This document shows positions 17,532-25,549 of a stretch of DNA of 64,000 bases, piece after piece. The position numbers were made by a program, and so were the translations under genes. Within the stretch, counting starts at the first letter, position 1. Each line of letters starts with the position of its first letter. The notes under the pieces were generated by a model. The model was not told the DNA's origin. It searched no databases and saw only the letters and a program-made list of their open reading frames with translations. This DNA comes from Citreimonas sp042096055. GTDB lineage: Bacteria > Pseudomonadota > Alphaproteobacteria > Rhodobacterales > Rhodobacteraceae. The stretch is from assembly GCF_042096055.1 (NCBI RefSeq), contig NZ_JBELMH010000006.1:9766-73765 (forward strand), given 5' to 3'.

Positions 17532-18218
17532 TCAGCCCCGGCGCAGCCGGTCGAGCAGCCGGTGAAACCCGCCCGGCACCAGCACGATGGTCAGCGCGAA
17601 GCCCGCGACGAAGCCTGCCACGTCCGCGACCCAGTCCAGCCCGCCGCCGAACAGCACGCCGAAGACCAGCTGAATCCCCAGCAACACCCCGATCAGGGAA
17701 AACGCCCGGACCTGCTGCGCGCCCATCTGGCCAAGCCGCACCCACAACAGGTAGGTGAATGCGCCGATCAGCCCGTAGACCGGCGGGAACGCCCCGAATA
17801 GCGGCTGCGTCGTACCCGGCAGCGCGGTGAAGACCAACGCACCGCCCAGGGCCGACACGAAGAACACCGCGACCATAGCCGTCCCGCCGATCGTCTCTGC
17901 CACGATCTTGCCCAAAGCCAGCAGCATGACGGCGGCGAACAGCGCATGGGTGAAGCCCGCGTGCACGAACGGGTAGGACAGCAGGCGCAGCAGGTGCTCG
18001 GGCGGATAGCGCCCGGTTTCGACCATCCAGCGCAGGATCTCGGGCGAGAAGGCGTAGCGCTCGATCGCGGCAAGGCGCCATCCCACGGCCTCGGGGCCGC
18101 CCAGCAGGCCGCGCGCGCCCAGGCCGAAGACGGCCTCGATCCCCACGATGACCAGCGCCAGCGCGACCACCGCCGGCGGCAGCGGGTTGACCGGGTTCTC
18201 GTTGTGCGGATGCACCAT
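17532..18218 (-). CDS. Rhomboid-family membrane protein lacking the catalytic dyad (pseudoprotease)
   Basis: 228 residues with six predicted membrane helices and rhomboid topology. The L1/TM2 segment FVHAGFTHALF matches the rhomboid HxxxxH. Where proteases have GASG with the catalytic serine, this protein has GAFPP (142-146). Where they have the catalytic AH in TM6, it has VADVAG (Asp199). The oxyanion Asn after the second His is Ala95. It is therefore predicted not to cleave peptides. The start at 18218 has AGAGG upstream. It is convergent with the phospholipase D gene and divergent from trpS. Confidence 0.85.
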   Translation of the reverse strand: MVHPHNENPVNPLPPAVVALALVIVGIEAVFGLGARGLLGGPEAVGWRLAAIERYAFSPEILRWMVETGRYPPEHLLRLLSYPFVHAGFTHALFAAVMLLALGKIVAETIGGTAMVAVFFVSALGGALVFTALPGTTQPLFGAFPPVYGLIGAFTYLLWVRLGQMGAQQVRAFSLIGVLLGIQLVFGVLFGGGLDWVADVAGFVAGFALTIVLVPGGFHRLLDRLRRG

Positions 18219-18294
18219 GGGCTGGCCTCTTTCTTGACGGCGTGGCGGGCCACCAGTAAGCCACAGCGGCCCGAGTTTCCAGACGGAGTACCCC

Positions 18295-19326
18295 ATGTCC
18301 GACGCCACGCCCAACGCCGCCTTCGCGCCGCGCGTCTTTTCCGGCATCCAGCCGTCCGGCGAGCTGACGCTGGGCAACTACCTGGGCGCGATGAAGCGCT
18401 TCGTCGACATGCAGGAGGACGGCGGCTACCAGACGATCTACTGCATGGTCGACCTGCACGCCATCACCGTCTGGCAGGACCCCGCCAAGCTGACCCGCGC
18501 CACGCGCGAGCTGTGCGCCGGATTCATCGCCGCCGGCATCGACCCCGAGAAGTCCATCCTGTTCAACCAGAGCCAGGTGCCCGAGCACGCGCAGCTGGCC
18601 TGGATCTTCAACTGCGTCGCTCGCATGGGCTGGATGAAGCGCATGACCCAGTTCAAGGACAAGGCCGGCAAGAACGCCGAGAACGCCTCGCTGGGGCTGT
18701 TCGGCTATCCCGCGCTGATGGCGGCGGACATCCTGGTCTACCACGCGACGCACGTGCCGGTGGGCGAGGACCAGAAGCAGCACCTGGAACTGACGCGCGA
18801 CATCGCGGCCAAGTTCAACCACGATTACGGCGTGGATTTCTTCCCGCTGACCGAGCCGGTGATCGAGGGCGCGGCCACCCGCGTCATGTCGCTGCGCGAC
18901 GGGTCCAAGAAGATGTCGAAGTCCGACCCGTCGGACATGAGCCGGATCAACATGACCGACGACGCCGACGCCATCGCCAGCAAGATCCGCAAGGCCCGCA
19001 CCGACCCCGAGCCGCTGCCGTCCGAGGCGAAGGGGCTGGATGACCGCCCCGAGGCGCGCAACCTCGTGAACATCTACGCCGCACTGGCGGACCAGTCGGT
19101 CGATCAGGTGATGAGCGAGTTCGGCGGGCAACCGTTCTCGGCCTTCAAGCCGGCGCTGGCCGACCTGGCAGTGGCCAAGCTGTCACCCATTTCGTCCGAG
19201 ATGGCGCGCCTGATGGAGGACCCCGCGCAGATCGACGCGATCCTGCACCGCGGGTCCGACCGCGCGCGCGAGATCGCCGCACCGGTGCTACGCCAGACCT
19301 ACGACATCGTCGGCATGGTGCGCTGA
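18295..19326 (+). CDS. trpS: Tryptophan-tRNA ligase
   Basis: 343 residues, the usual bacterial TrpRS length. This class I synthetase has the ATP-binding HIGH-equivalent region SGIQPSGELTLGNYLGA and the KMSKS loop (KKMSKSDPSD), plus the family blocks FNQSQVPEHAQLAWI and GYPALMAADIL. It charges tRNA-Trp with tryptophan. The ATG at 18295 is preceded by ACGGAG. It stands alone on the plus strand between rhomboid and ruvB-operon genes. Confidence 0.98.
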   Translation: MSDATPNAAFAPRVFSGIQPSGELTLGNYLGAMKRFVDMQEDGGYQTIYCMVDLHAITVWQDPAKLTRATRELCAGFIAAGIDPEKSILFNQSQVPEHAQLAWIFNCVARMGWMKRMTQFKDKAGKNAENASLGLFGYPALMAADILVYHATHVPVGEDQKQHLELTRDIAAKFNHDYGVDFFPLTEPVIEGAATRVMSLRDGSKKMSKSDPSDMSRINMTDDADAIASKIRKARTDPEPLPSEAKGLDDRPEARNLVNIYAALADQSVDQVMSEFGGQPFSAFKPALADLAVAKLSPISSEMARLMEDPAQIDAILHRGSDRAREIAAPVLRQTYDIVGMVR

Positions 19327-19332
19327 CGGGGG

Positions 19333-19965
19333 TCAGGCCGAAGGCGTCGCGTCGATCCGGGCGCTCAGCCGCAGCGCGTGGCTGGGATCCTGCGCCACCG
19401 CAGGCATGACCGGATCGTAGACGGCGCGGATCAGCGCGCCGATCTCGGGGCGCAGCACGACGCGGCCGTCCTCGAGCTGGCCCAGGGGCGAGCGGTCGGT
19501 GAAGGCGGTGTCGGACCACAGCACCATGGTCTGCACCACCTGGCTCAGCGCCAGCGTCTCGGCCGGCAGGGCGGACAGCGTGTCGTCCATCCGCAGGAAG
19601 ACGAAGCAGGCGCGGATGGCGCCGTCGCGGTCGAAGCGGAACACGCGGTACTGGTTCGCTCCGGCCTCCGACAGGCGCTGCACCAGCGGGCTCAGCCCGT
19701 CGATCAACCGGTCGAGATCGGGCACCTGCAACAGCTCCTCCCACTCGCGGAAGAAGAATACCATCACGTTGGCGCCAAGCTCGGGATCGGTTTCGGCCAT
19801 CTGGTGACCGGCGAGCGCGCAGAGCGCCTCGAACGCACCCTTGACGACGCCCAAGGTCGCATCGTCGACACCGAATACGATGGGCGCGATGGGCCGGCCC
19901 CAGCGCGCGCAAAGGTAGCTGCCGTCCGAGCGGGTGAACAAGGCGGCGATCTCGTCCGACGTCAT
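19333..19965 (-). CDS. Conserved protein of unknown function in the ruv operon
   Basis: 210 residues, soluble, not recognised as a named family. It begins MTSDEIAALFTRSDGSYLCA and continues with WGRPIAPIVFGVDD. Other notable parts are VMVFFFREWEELLQVPDLDRLI and ACFVFLRMDDTLSALPAETLALSQ. It has no signal peptide, membrane helix or clear catalytic motif. Coding is supported by the 4-bp ATGA overlap with the ruvB stop and by GC-rich third positions. Its position at the end of ruvC-ruvA-ruvB suggests co-expression but not a function. Confidence 0.75.
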   Translation of the reverse strand: MTSDEIAALFTRSDGSYLCARWGRPIAPIVFGVDDATLGVVKGAFEALCALAGHQMAETDPELGANVMVFFFREWEELLQVPDLDRLIDGLSPLVQRLSEAGANQYRVFRFDRDGAIRACFVFLRMDDTLSALPAETLALSQVVQTMVLWSDTAFTDRSPLGQLEDGRVVLRPEIGALIRAVYDPVMPAVAQDPSHALRLSARIDATPSA

Positions 19966-21008
19966 GGCTCGTCTCCGAACAGGTCCGTCTGGCCGGGCGC
20001 CGCGGGCATCGGCAGGCCCAGATGCGTCCAGGCGCGGCGGCCCAGCATGCGCCCGCGCGGCGTGCGCTGCACCAGACCCTGCTGCAGCAGGAAGGGCTCG
20101 ACCACCTCCTCCAGCGCGTCGCGGCTTTCGCTGAGGGCCGCGGCCAGCGTCTCGATCCCCACCGGACCGCCGGAATAATGCTCGGCCATCAGCGACAGAT
20201 AGCGCCGGTCGGCGCCGTCCAACCCCAGCGCGTCGACGCCCAGCCGCGTCAGCGCCCGGTCCGCCAGCGCCTGGCTGACCACGCCTCCACCCTCAACCAC
20301 GGCGAAGTCGACGACGCGGCGCAGCAGCCGCCCGGCGATCCGCGGCGTCCCGCGCGAGCGCTTGGCGATCTCGTGCGCGCCGTCGCCCTCCATCCGCACG
20401 CCCAGCTTGACCGCGTTGCCGCGCACGATGCTTTCCAGTTCCTCGACTGTGTAGAAGGTCAAACGCGTCGGGATGCCGAAGCGGTCGCGCAGCGGCGTCG
20501 TCAGCAACCCCAGCCGCGTCGTCGCGCCCACCAGCGTGAAGGGCTGCAGCTCGATCCGGACAGTGCGCGCGGCCGGCCCCTCGCCGATCACGAGGTCGAG
20601 CTCGAAATCCTCCATCGCCGGGTATAGCACTTCCTCGACCGCGGGGTTGAGGCGGTGGATCTCGTCGATGAACAGGACGTCGCGCGCCTCGAGATTGGTC
20701 AGGATCGCGGCGAGGTCGCCCGCCTTGGCCAGCACGGGACCCGAGGTCATGCGGAAACCCACGCCAAGCTCGCGCGCCATGATCTGCGCCAGCGTGGTCT
20801 TGCCCAGGCCCGGCGGGCCGAAGAACAGCGTGTGGTCCATCGCCTCGGCGCGGTGGCGGGCGCTGTCGATAAACACCCGCAGGTTGGCACGCGCCTCGGC
20901 CTGGCCGACGAAATCCGCCAGCATCTGCGGGCGCAGGGCGCGGCCCATCTCGTCGGCCTGGTCCTCGGGCAGGGGCGCGGCGCGCAGGGTGGGATCGGGG
21001 TCGGTCAT
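19962..21008 (-). CDS. ruvB: Holliday junction branch migration DNA helicase RuvB
   Basis: 348 residues. This AAA+ motor has Walker A GPPGLGKTT, Walker B DVLFIDEIHRLN, sensor 1 GATTRLGLLTTPLRDRFG and the C-terminal winged helix ending GRMLGRRAWTHLG. RuvB rings pump DNA through the RuvA-bound four-way junction. ruvA lies 9 bp upstream, and an unknown gene overlaps the 3' end. Confidence 0.98.
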   Translation of the reverse strand: MTDPDPTLRAAPLPEDQADEMGRALRPQMLADFVGQAEARANLRVFIDSARHRAEAMDHTLFFGPPGLGKTTLAQIMARELGVGFRMTSGPVLAKAGDLAAILTNLEARDVLFIDEIHRLNPAVEEVLYPAMEDFELDLVIGEGPAARTVRIELQPFTLVGATTRLGLLTTPLRDRFGIPTRLTFYTVEELESIVRGNAVKLGVRMEGDGAHEIAKRSRGTPRIAGRLLRRVVDFAVVEGGGVVSQALADRALTRLGVDALGLDGADRRYLSLMAEHYSGGPVGIETLAAALSESRDALEEVVEPFLLQQGLVQRTPRGRMLGRRAWTHLGLPMPAAPGQTDLFGDEP

Positions 21009-21017
21009 TCGGGCGCC

Positions 21018-21674
21018 TTACTTCGGGGCCAGCAGGCGCAGCGCGGCACGGATCAGCGTGGCGGTGTCGGCGTCGGGCGTCTGGTCCAGCGCCTCGGCCA
21101 CGGCGCGCGCGGCCTCGGACGGGGCATAGCCCAGATTGGACAGCGCCGAAAGCGCCTCGGCCCGGCCCGAGGGGGCGGCGCGCGCGGGCGGCGGCGGCAG
21201 TGCGGCGCCCGGCGCGTCGTCGATGACCGAGGCGTCGGGGGCCGAGACCGCCTGTTCGCCCATCGCCATGACCGTGGGCGCCTTGTCCCGCAACTCGTTC
21301 ACCACGCGCTGCGCTGTCTTGGGGCCGATCCCCTTCGCCGCCTTGACCGCGTTCCAGTCGCCCAGCGCGATCGCGCGGCTGACACCGTCGGCGCCCAGCG
21401 TGCCGAGGATCGCCAGCGACGCCTTGGCGCCCACCCCCTGCACACCCATCAGCAGCCGGTGCCATTCCTTCTCGACCAGCGTGGGGAAGCCGAAGAGCTG
21501 CAGCAGGTCCTCGCGCACCAGAAGGTCGGTCCACAACGCCGCCGCCTCGCCGGCACGCGGCAGCGCTGCCAGCGTCCGGTCCGAACAATAGACCACGTAG
21601 CCCACGCCGCGCACGTCGATCAGCACGTGATCGTCGCCCTTGTACTCGATGCGGCCCGCGATGCGCCCGATCAT
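21018..21674 (-). CDS. ruvA: Holliday junction branch migration complex subunit RuvA
   Basis: 218 residues. The OB-fold N-terminus starts MIGRIAGRIEYKGDDHVLID. Two helix-hairpin-helix motifs follow (MGVQGVGAKASLAIL and KGIGPKTAQRVVNEL), then a proline/alanine-rich linker and the small RuvB-binding domain III (ALSALSNLGYAPSEAARAV). It holds the Holliday junction in a square-planar form. The ATG at 21674 overlaps the ruvC stop by 4 bp; the longer open frame upstream is read from ruvC. Confidence 0.98.
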   Translation of the reverse strand: MIGRIAGRIEYKGDDHVLIDVRGVGYVVYCSDRTLAALPRAGEAAALWTDLLVREDLLQLFGFPTLVEKEWHRLLMGVQGVGAKASLAILGTLGADGVSRAIALGDWNAVKAAKGIGPKTAQRVVNELRDKAPTVMAMGEQAVSAPDASVIDDAPGAALPPPPARAAPSGRAEALSALSNLGYAPSEAARAVAEALDQTPDADTATLIRAALRLLAPK

Positions 21675-22168
21675 GCCTTGATCCGCAATGCGCTGGCGCC
21701 GGCATATCGCGCGTGACAGATCGCGATGGCCAGCGCGTCGGCGGCATCGGGCCCGGCCAGCTTCGCGCCCGGCAATTGCATCAGCACCATGTGTTCCACC
21801 TGCCGCTTGTCCGCGTGGCCGACGCCCACGACCGTCTTCTTGACCTTGTTGGGCGCGTATTCCCCGATCGGCAGGCCGAACTGCGCGGGCACCAGCAGCG
21901 CGATGGCGCGCGCCTGGCCCAGCTTCAGCGTCGCCACCCCGTCCTTGTTGACGAAGGTCTGCTCGACCGCGGCCTCTTGCGGCAGATAGTGGCGGAACAC
22001 CTCCGAGAGCTGTCCGTGCAGCGACAGCAGCCGGTCGGCCAGCGCCGCGCCGCCGGCGGACGAGGTCTGGCACAGCCCGTTCGCCACGTGCCTGATTCGG
22101 TTTCCGTCGACCTCGATGACGCCCCAACCGAGGGATCGAAGCCCCGGATCGATGCCCAGAACCCGCAT
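21671..22168 (-). CDS. ruvC: Crossover junction endodeoxyribonuclease RuvC
   Basis: 165 residues. The resolvase carries Asp7 in MRVLGIDPGLRSLGWG, the second acidic site VEQTFVNKD and the C-terminal DAADALAIAICH, which complete the RNase-H-like active site. It cuts Holliday junctions symmetrically. The ATG at 22168 has GGGGCGG upstream and begins exactly at the conserved N-terminus. It heads the ruvC-ruvA-ruvB operon. A near-match to the alphaproteobacterial LexA box is 35-49 bases upstream. Confidence 0.98.
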   Translation of the reverse strand: MRVLGIDPGLRSLGWGVIEVDGNRIRHVANGLCQTSSAGGAALADRLLSLHGQLSEVFRHYLPQEAAVEQTFVNKDGVATLKLGQARAIALLVPAQFGLPIGEYAPNKVKKTVVGVGHADKRQVEHMVLMQLPGAKLAGPDAADALAIAICHARYAGASALRIKA

Positions 22169-22491
22169 TGCCGCCCCATTCGAATTATTTTTTTCACCGC
22201 TAGCACGAAACGCGAACACAGGCCAAGGTTAATGCGGCGCGATCCGAAAACGACACGCACTTTTCCACAGCCGACACGCGCCGGAAAACGACGTCTGAAA
22301 CCGGCACTTCGGGCCTTGGATGCGACACCCCTTTCATGCCGATTTTTCCATATGTAACAGACCATTAACAGGACACACTGCCGCGGCGAGGCGACCCGCG
22401 GGGCGGTGTCGATTTTCGCCCTTGCGGCGCGAAATACGCCCTCCTAGATCGGGTGGACGACGGCACCGCCCAGCCCGCAAGGAGACCCGCC
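22169..22491. other. 323-bp intergenic region between ruvC and the DUF1127 gene
   Basis: Divergent control region without a credible gene. It contains AT-rich tracts next to ruvC (22180-22195) and around 22341-22372, and the LexA-like motif. No convincing -35/-10 pair could be fixed for either side. Confidence 0.6.
22203..22217 (-). promoter_or_regulatory. Possible LexA (SOS) box upstream of ruvC
   Basis: The minus strand reads GTTC-GCGTTTC-GTGC, one base off the alphaproteobacterial LexA consensus GTTC-N7-GTTC. It lies 35-49 bases before the ruvC ATG, a sensible operator position for a recombination-repair operon. The single mismatch keeps this tentative. Confidence 0.3.
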
Positions 22492-22695
22492 ATGTCCACG
22501 TTCGAAACCAACCGCCCCTATGCCAGCGCAGGCTCGGCCGGCCGCATCGGCTCGATGTTCCTGTCGGCGTTCAACATCTTCGCCGCCTGGAACGACACGC
22601 GCGCGACGCAGACCAGCCTCGATCGGCTCAGCGACCGCCAGCTGGACGATATCGGCCTGCACCGGGGCGAGCTTCCCCGCCTGCGCAAGCCCTGA
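22492..22695 (+). CDS. Small DUF1127 family protein
   Basis: 67 residues ending in the DUF1127 core: DRLSDRQLDDIGLHRGELPRL, an arginine-rich amphipathic helix. In alphaproteobacteria these small proteins occur in many copies and have been linked to RNA turnover and phosphate or oxidative-stress responses; the role of this copy is unknown. AAGGAGA lies at good spacing before the ATG at 22492. A strong terminator follows at 22717, so it is a one-gene unit. Confidence 0.88.
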   Translation: MSTFETNRPYASAGSAGRIGSMFLSAFNIFAAWNDTRATQTSLDRLSDRQLDDIGLHRGELPRLRKP

Positions 22696-22716
22696 GACCA
22701 GGCGATTGTACGTACC

Positions 22717-22752
22717 AAGGCCGCGCCGGAAATGACCGGGGCGGCCTTCTTG
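22717..22752 (+). terminator. Rho-independent terminator after the DUF1127 gene
   Basis: Perfect 8-bp stem AAGGCCGC (22717-22724) / GCGGCCTT (22741-22748), with further pairing GCCGG/CCGG inside, followed by CTTG. The TT of the right arm and the following TT give a short U-tract. Confidence 0.7.
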
Positions 22753-22767
22753 CGTCGTGACGCGCGG

Positions 22768-23112
22768 TCAGGGCAGCAGCGGCCGCATCCAGTCCGCGAC
22801 TCGCGCGGTCAGCGGATCCACCTGCATCAGCAGCGCGCCCGCCCGCTCGACCCCGTTGCCGGTGACCAACTCGGCGCGCTTGGCCTCGTAGGCTTCGGGG
22901 CCCATGCCGGACAGGATCAGCACCTTGATCCCCAGCGCGCCCACGAAGGCCAGCGCCAGCGGCCGCCAGACGGCGGGCCGCGCGCGCTGGATCGGCGTCT
23001 GCAGGATCACCCCGGACCGGTCCAGCCGCGTCACGTAGCCCGAGGCCATGCGAAGGTGCTTGCGGCGCACCGTGCTGCACCGTTGCTCGAATCGTCGCTG
23101 TGCGTCGTCCAT
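22768..23112 (-). CDS. Small single-pass membrane protein of unknown function
   Basis: 114 residues. A basic N-terminal part (RRFEQRCSTVRRKHLRMASG) is followed by one hydrophobic segment at about 48-68 (WRPLALAFVGALGIKVLILSG). A short soluble tail ends VADWMRPLLP. GAGGCGACT upstream supports the ATG at 23112. No family is recognised. It is convergent with the DUF1127 unit and lies downstream of prmA on the same strand, 97 bp away. Confidence 0.7.
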   Translation of the reverse strand: MDDAQRRFEQRCSTVRRKHLRMASGYVTRLDRSGVILQTPIQRARPAVWRPLALAFVGALGIKVLILSGMGPEAYEAKRAELVTGNGVERAGALLMQVDPLTARVADWMRPLLP

Positions 23113-23209
23113 AGTCGCCTCGTCGCTCCGGCCCCACCGGATCAGGCGACATTGACGCCGCTTTGCGGCAGCATTTGGGCAGAAAGCCGGTATTTTAGGT
23201 AAACCCGGT

Positions 23210-24088
23210 TCAGTTGCCCGGTTTCTGCAGCGTCAGCGTCGCCCAGTCGCCGATCGTGTCGCGGCGCATCAGCGGGACGCCGGCGGCCTCGTAGGCCTCG
23301 ACCACCTCGTCCACCTGGCGCGTCAGCAGGCCCGACAGGATCGCGTGCCCGCCCGGCGCGAGGTTCGCCGCCATGTCCGGTGCCAGGTCGATCAGCGGCT
23401 GCTTGAGGATGTTGGCGAAGACCAGGTCGAACGGCGCGCGGGCGGCCAGGTCGGGGTGGTCGAAGCCCGTCGCCTCGACGCAATGCACCCGGCCCGACAG
23501 ACCGTTCGCATCGACGTTGGCCTGCGCCACCTCGACCGCGACGGCGTCGATGTCCGACGCCACCACCGCGCCGCTCCAGATCCGCGCGGCGGCCATCGCC
23601 AGCACCGCCGTGCCGCAGCCGATATCGGCGACGTTGCGCCCCTCGAACCCGCCCGAGGCGAGACGGTCGAGCGCCTCGAGACAGCCCTGCGTCGTGCCGT
23701 GGTGCCCGGTGCCGAAGGCCATCGCCGCCTCGATCAGCAGCGGCTGGGATCCCTCGGGAATCTTGTCGGCGTCGTGGCTGCCATAGACGAAGAAGCGCCC
23801 GGCCACGACGGGCGTCAGTTCGCGCCGGACCTTGTCGACCCAGTCGGTGTCGGGCACCTTCGAGACGACGAAATCCGCGGCCTCGAACGCGCGGGCCAGC
23901 AGCGTCAGCTCGATGTCGTCGGGCGGCTCGAGGAAATAGCCGCCGACCTCCCAGGTGCCCGACCCGTCCTCGATCTCGAACACGCCGACGCCGGTGGGTT
24001 CGGGGTCGAGCGATTCCATCGCCTCGCCCAGCGCCTCGGCGGCCTCTTGCGACCGGAGTTTCGTGAAGGCGGTGTAGGTGGTGGGCAT
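23210..24088 (-). CDS. prmA: Ribosomal protein L11 methyltransferase
   Basis: 292 residues. The N-terminal L11-recognition domain is followed by a class I methyltransferase with motif I VADIGCGTAVLAMAAA, the upstream AFGTGHHGTTQGCL, and ANILKQPLIDLAPDMA (the NPPY-equivalent region). PrmA trimethylates ribosomal protein L11. Start chosen at 24088 (MPTTYTAF), with GGAGGACGCG directly upstream; an ATG 39 bases earlier lacks such a site. Confidence 0.95.
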   Translation of the reverse strand: MPTTYTAFTKLRSQEAAEALGEAMESLDPEPTGVGVFEIEDGSGTWEVGGYFLEPPDDIELTLLARAFEAADFVVSKVPDTDWVDKVRRELTPVVAGRFFVYGSHDADKIPEGSQPLLIEAAMAFGTGHHGTTQGCLEALDRLASGGFEGRNVADIGCGTAVLAMAAARIWSGAVVASDIDAVAVEVAQANVDANGLSGRVHCVEATGFDHPDLAARAPFDLVFANILKQPLIDLAPDMAANLAPGGHAILSGLLTRQVDEVVEAYEAAGVPLMRRDTIGDWATLTLQKPGN

Positions 24089-24146
24089 CGCGTCCTCCGC
24101 TGGCTGATGCGGCGCAGATGGCAGCAAAGCCGCCGCGCCGCAAGCC

Positions 24147-25379
24147 TCACTCGGCGGGGGCGGCGGGCATCAGTCGGGCGAAGACGGTCTCGTTGCCGGG
24201 CTCGGGGTGGCGCGGGATCATCAGCGCCAGCGCCAGCGACGTGGCCGCCATCATCGCGGCCAGCCCGAACACCGCGCCGGGCGAGACCAGCCAGAGGTAG
24301 CCCAGCGAGGCGGGCAGGAACACGGCGGCGATGTGGTTGATCGTGAAGGCGACGGCGGCGGTGGGGGCGATGTCCCGGGGATCGGCGATCTTCTGGAAGT
24401 AGGTCTTCAGCGCCAGCGCCAGGGCGAAGAAGATGTGGTCGACCACGTAGAGCGTCGCGGCCAGCACCACGCCCCAGCCGAACCAGTAGATGCCGCCATA
24501 GGCCATGAAGACCACGACCAGCCCGACATACTCGACCGCGAGCGCGTTGCGCTCGCCGAAGCGGTGGACGACGCGGCCGAAGATCGGGGCGAGGATGATG
24601 TTGGCGACGAGGTTGATCAGGTAGAGCGACGTGATGTGGTGCACGTCGAAGCCGAAGCGCTCGACCATCATGAAGCCGGCGAAGACGGTGAAGATCTGCC
24701 GGCGGGCGCCCGACATGAATTGCAGCGCGTAGTACAGCCAGTAGCGGCGGCGCAGGACGAATTCCTTGGTCTGCGGATGCGGGCTTTCGAACTGGGGGAA
24801 GGCGAACCAGCAATAGGCGACGATGATCAGCGTCAGGCTGCCCGCGCTGACGTAGACGAAGGTGTAGGACAGGTCGAACGCGCGCCAGGTCAGCACGATG
24901 GCGACGTAGGCGACCAGCGTCGCGGCGGACCCGACGGCCAGCAGCAGGCCCAGCATCTGCGGCGCGCGGTGCTTGGGCAGCCATTGCAGCTGCAGGCTCT
25001 GGTTCACGGTCTCGTAGTAGTGGAAGCCGATCGAGCTGAGGAGCGTGACGAACAGAAGCCCGCCCATCGTGGGGAACTGCGCGGTGATCGCGGTGGCGAC
25101 GCCCAGAAGCGCGAGCGAGACCAGCGCGATGGTCTGCTCGCGCATGACGAAGAGAAGCAGGATCACCGCGATGGCGAGGAAGCCCGGCACCTCGCGGACG
25201 GTGTGGAGCCAGCCGATGTCGGCGCCGTCGAACTGTGCGGCCTCGATGACGAAGTTGTTCAGCAGCGCCGACCAGGTGGCGAAGCTGAGGGGCATGGCGA
25301 TGGCCATGAGGAACAGCAGCGTCACAGGGCGGCGCCAGACCGGCAGGCCCCGGGCCTCGGACAGAGGGACGGGAGACAT
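24147..25379 (-). CDS. Major facilitator superfamily transporter
   Basis: 410 residues with about 12 hydrophobic helices and little else. It starts MSPVPLSEARGLPVW before the first helix and has the central hydrophilic loop HPQTKEFVLRRRYWLY between two six-helix halves. Substrate cannot be told from sequence. It is preceded on the minus strand by the 75-bp intergenic repeat (25455-25529), which lies in its 5' region. Confidence 0.8.
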   Translation of the reverse strand: MSPVPLSEARGLPVWRRPVTLLFLMAIAMPLSFATWSALLNNFVIEAAQFDGADIGWLHTVREVPGFLAIAVILLLFVMREQTIALVSLALLGVATAITAQFPTMGGLLFVTLLSSIGFHYYETVNQSLQLQWLPKHRAPQMLGLLLAVGSAATLVAYVAIVLTWRAFDLSYTFVYVSAGSLTLIIVAYCWFAFPQFESPHPQTKEFVLRRRYWLYYALQFMSGARRQIFTVFAGFMMVERFGFDVHHITSLYLINLVANIILAPIFGRVVHRFGERNALAVEYVGLVVVFMAYGGIYWFGWGVVLAATLYVVDHIFFALALALKTYFQKIADPRDIAPTAAVAFTINHIAAVFLPASLGYLWLVSPGAVFGLAAMMAATSLALALMIPRHPEPGNETVFARLMPAAPAE

Positions 25380-25454
25380 GATTCCGCTTTAGGCCCTTTC
25401 CGCGACCTTGGCGAGAGGCCTTGAAGGGCCCGTCCGAAAAAGCGCGGCGCGGAC

Positions 25455-25529
25455 GTGTCCCACGATGGGACAGGTCCGCGACCTAGAAAAATCAATGGCT
25501 TGCAGAGACGGATTCAGAATCCGTTAGGA
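25455..25529 (+). repeat. 75-bp intergenic repeat, copy A
   Basis: Aligns without gaps to 38761-38835 with 66 of 75 identical bases. It contains the perfect inverted repeat TGTCCCA-CGA-TGGGACA (25456-25472) and a 22-base stretch identical in both copies near its middle (ATCAATGGCTTGCAGAGACG... at 25491). In this copy only, a second perfect inverted repeat ACGGATT-CAG-AATCCGT is present (25508-25524). It lies between two minus-strand genes: ABC permease 3' end and MFS 5' end. Confidence 0.8.
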
Positions 25530-25549
25530 ATTGCCCCGGCGCGGGCAGC

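Noticed and set aside
25456..25472. TGTCCCA-CGA-TGGGACA as a LexA, FNR or Fur site
   Set aside because: It fits none of these consensus sequences; kept only as part of the 75-bp repeat.
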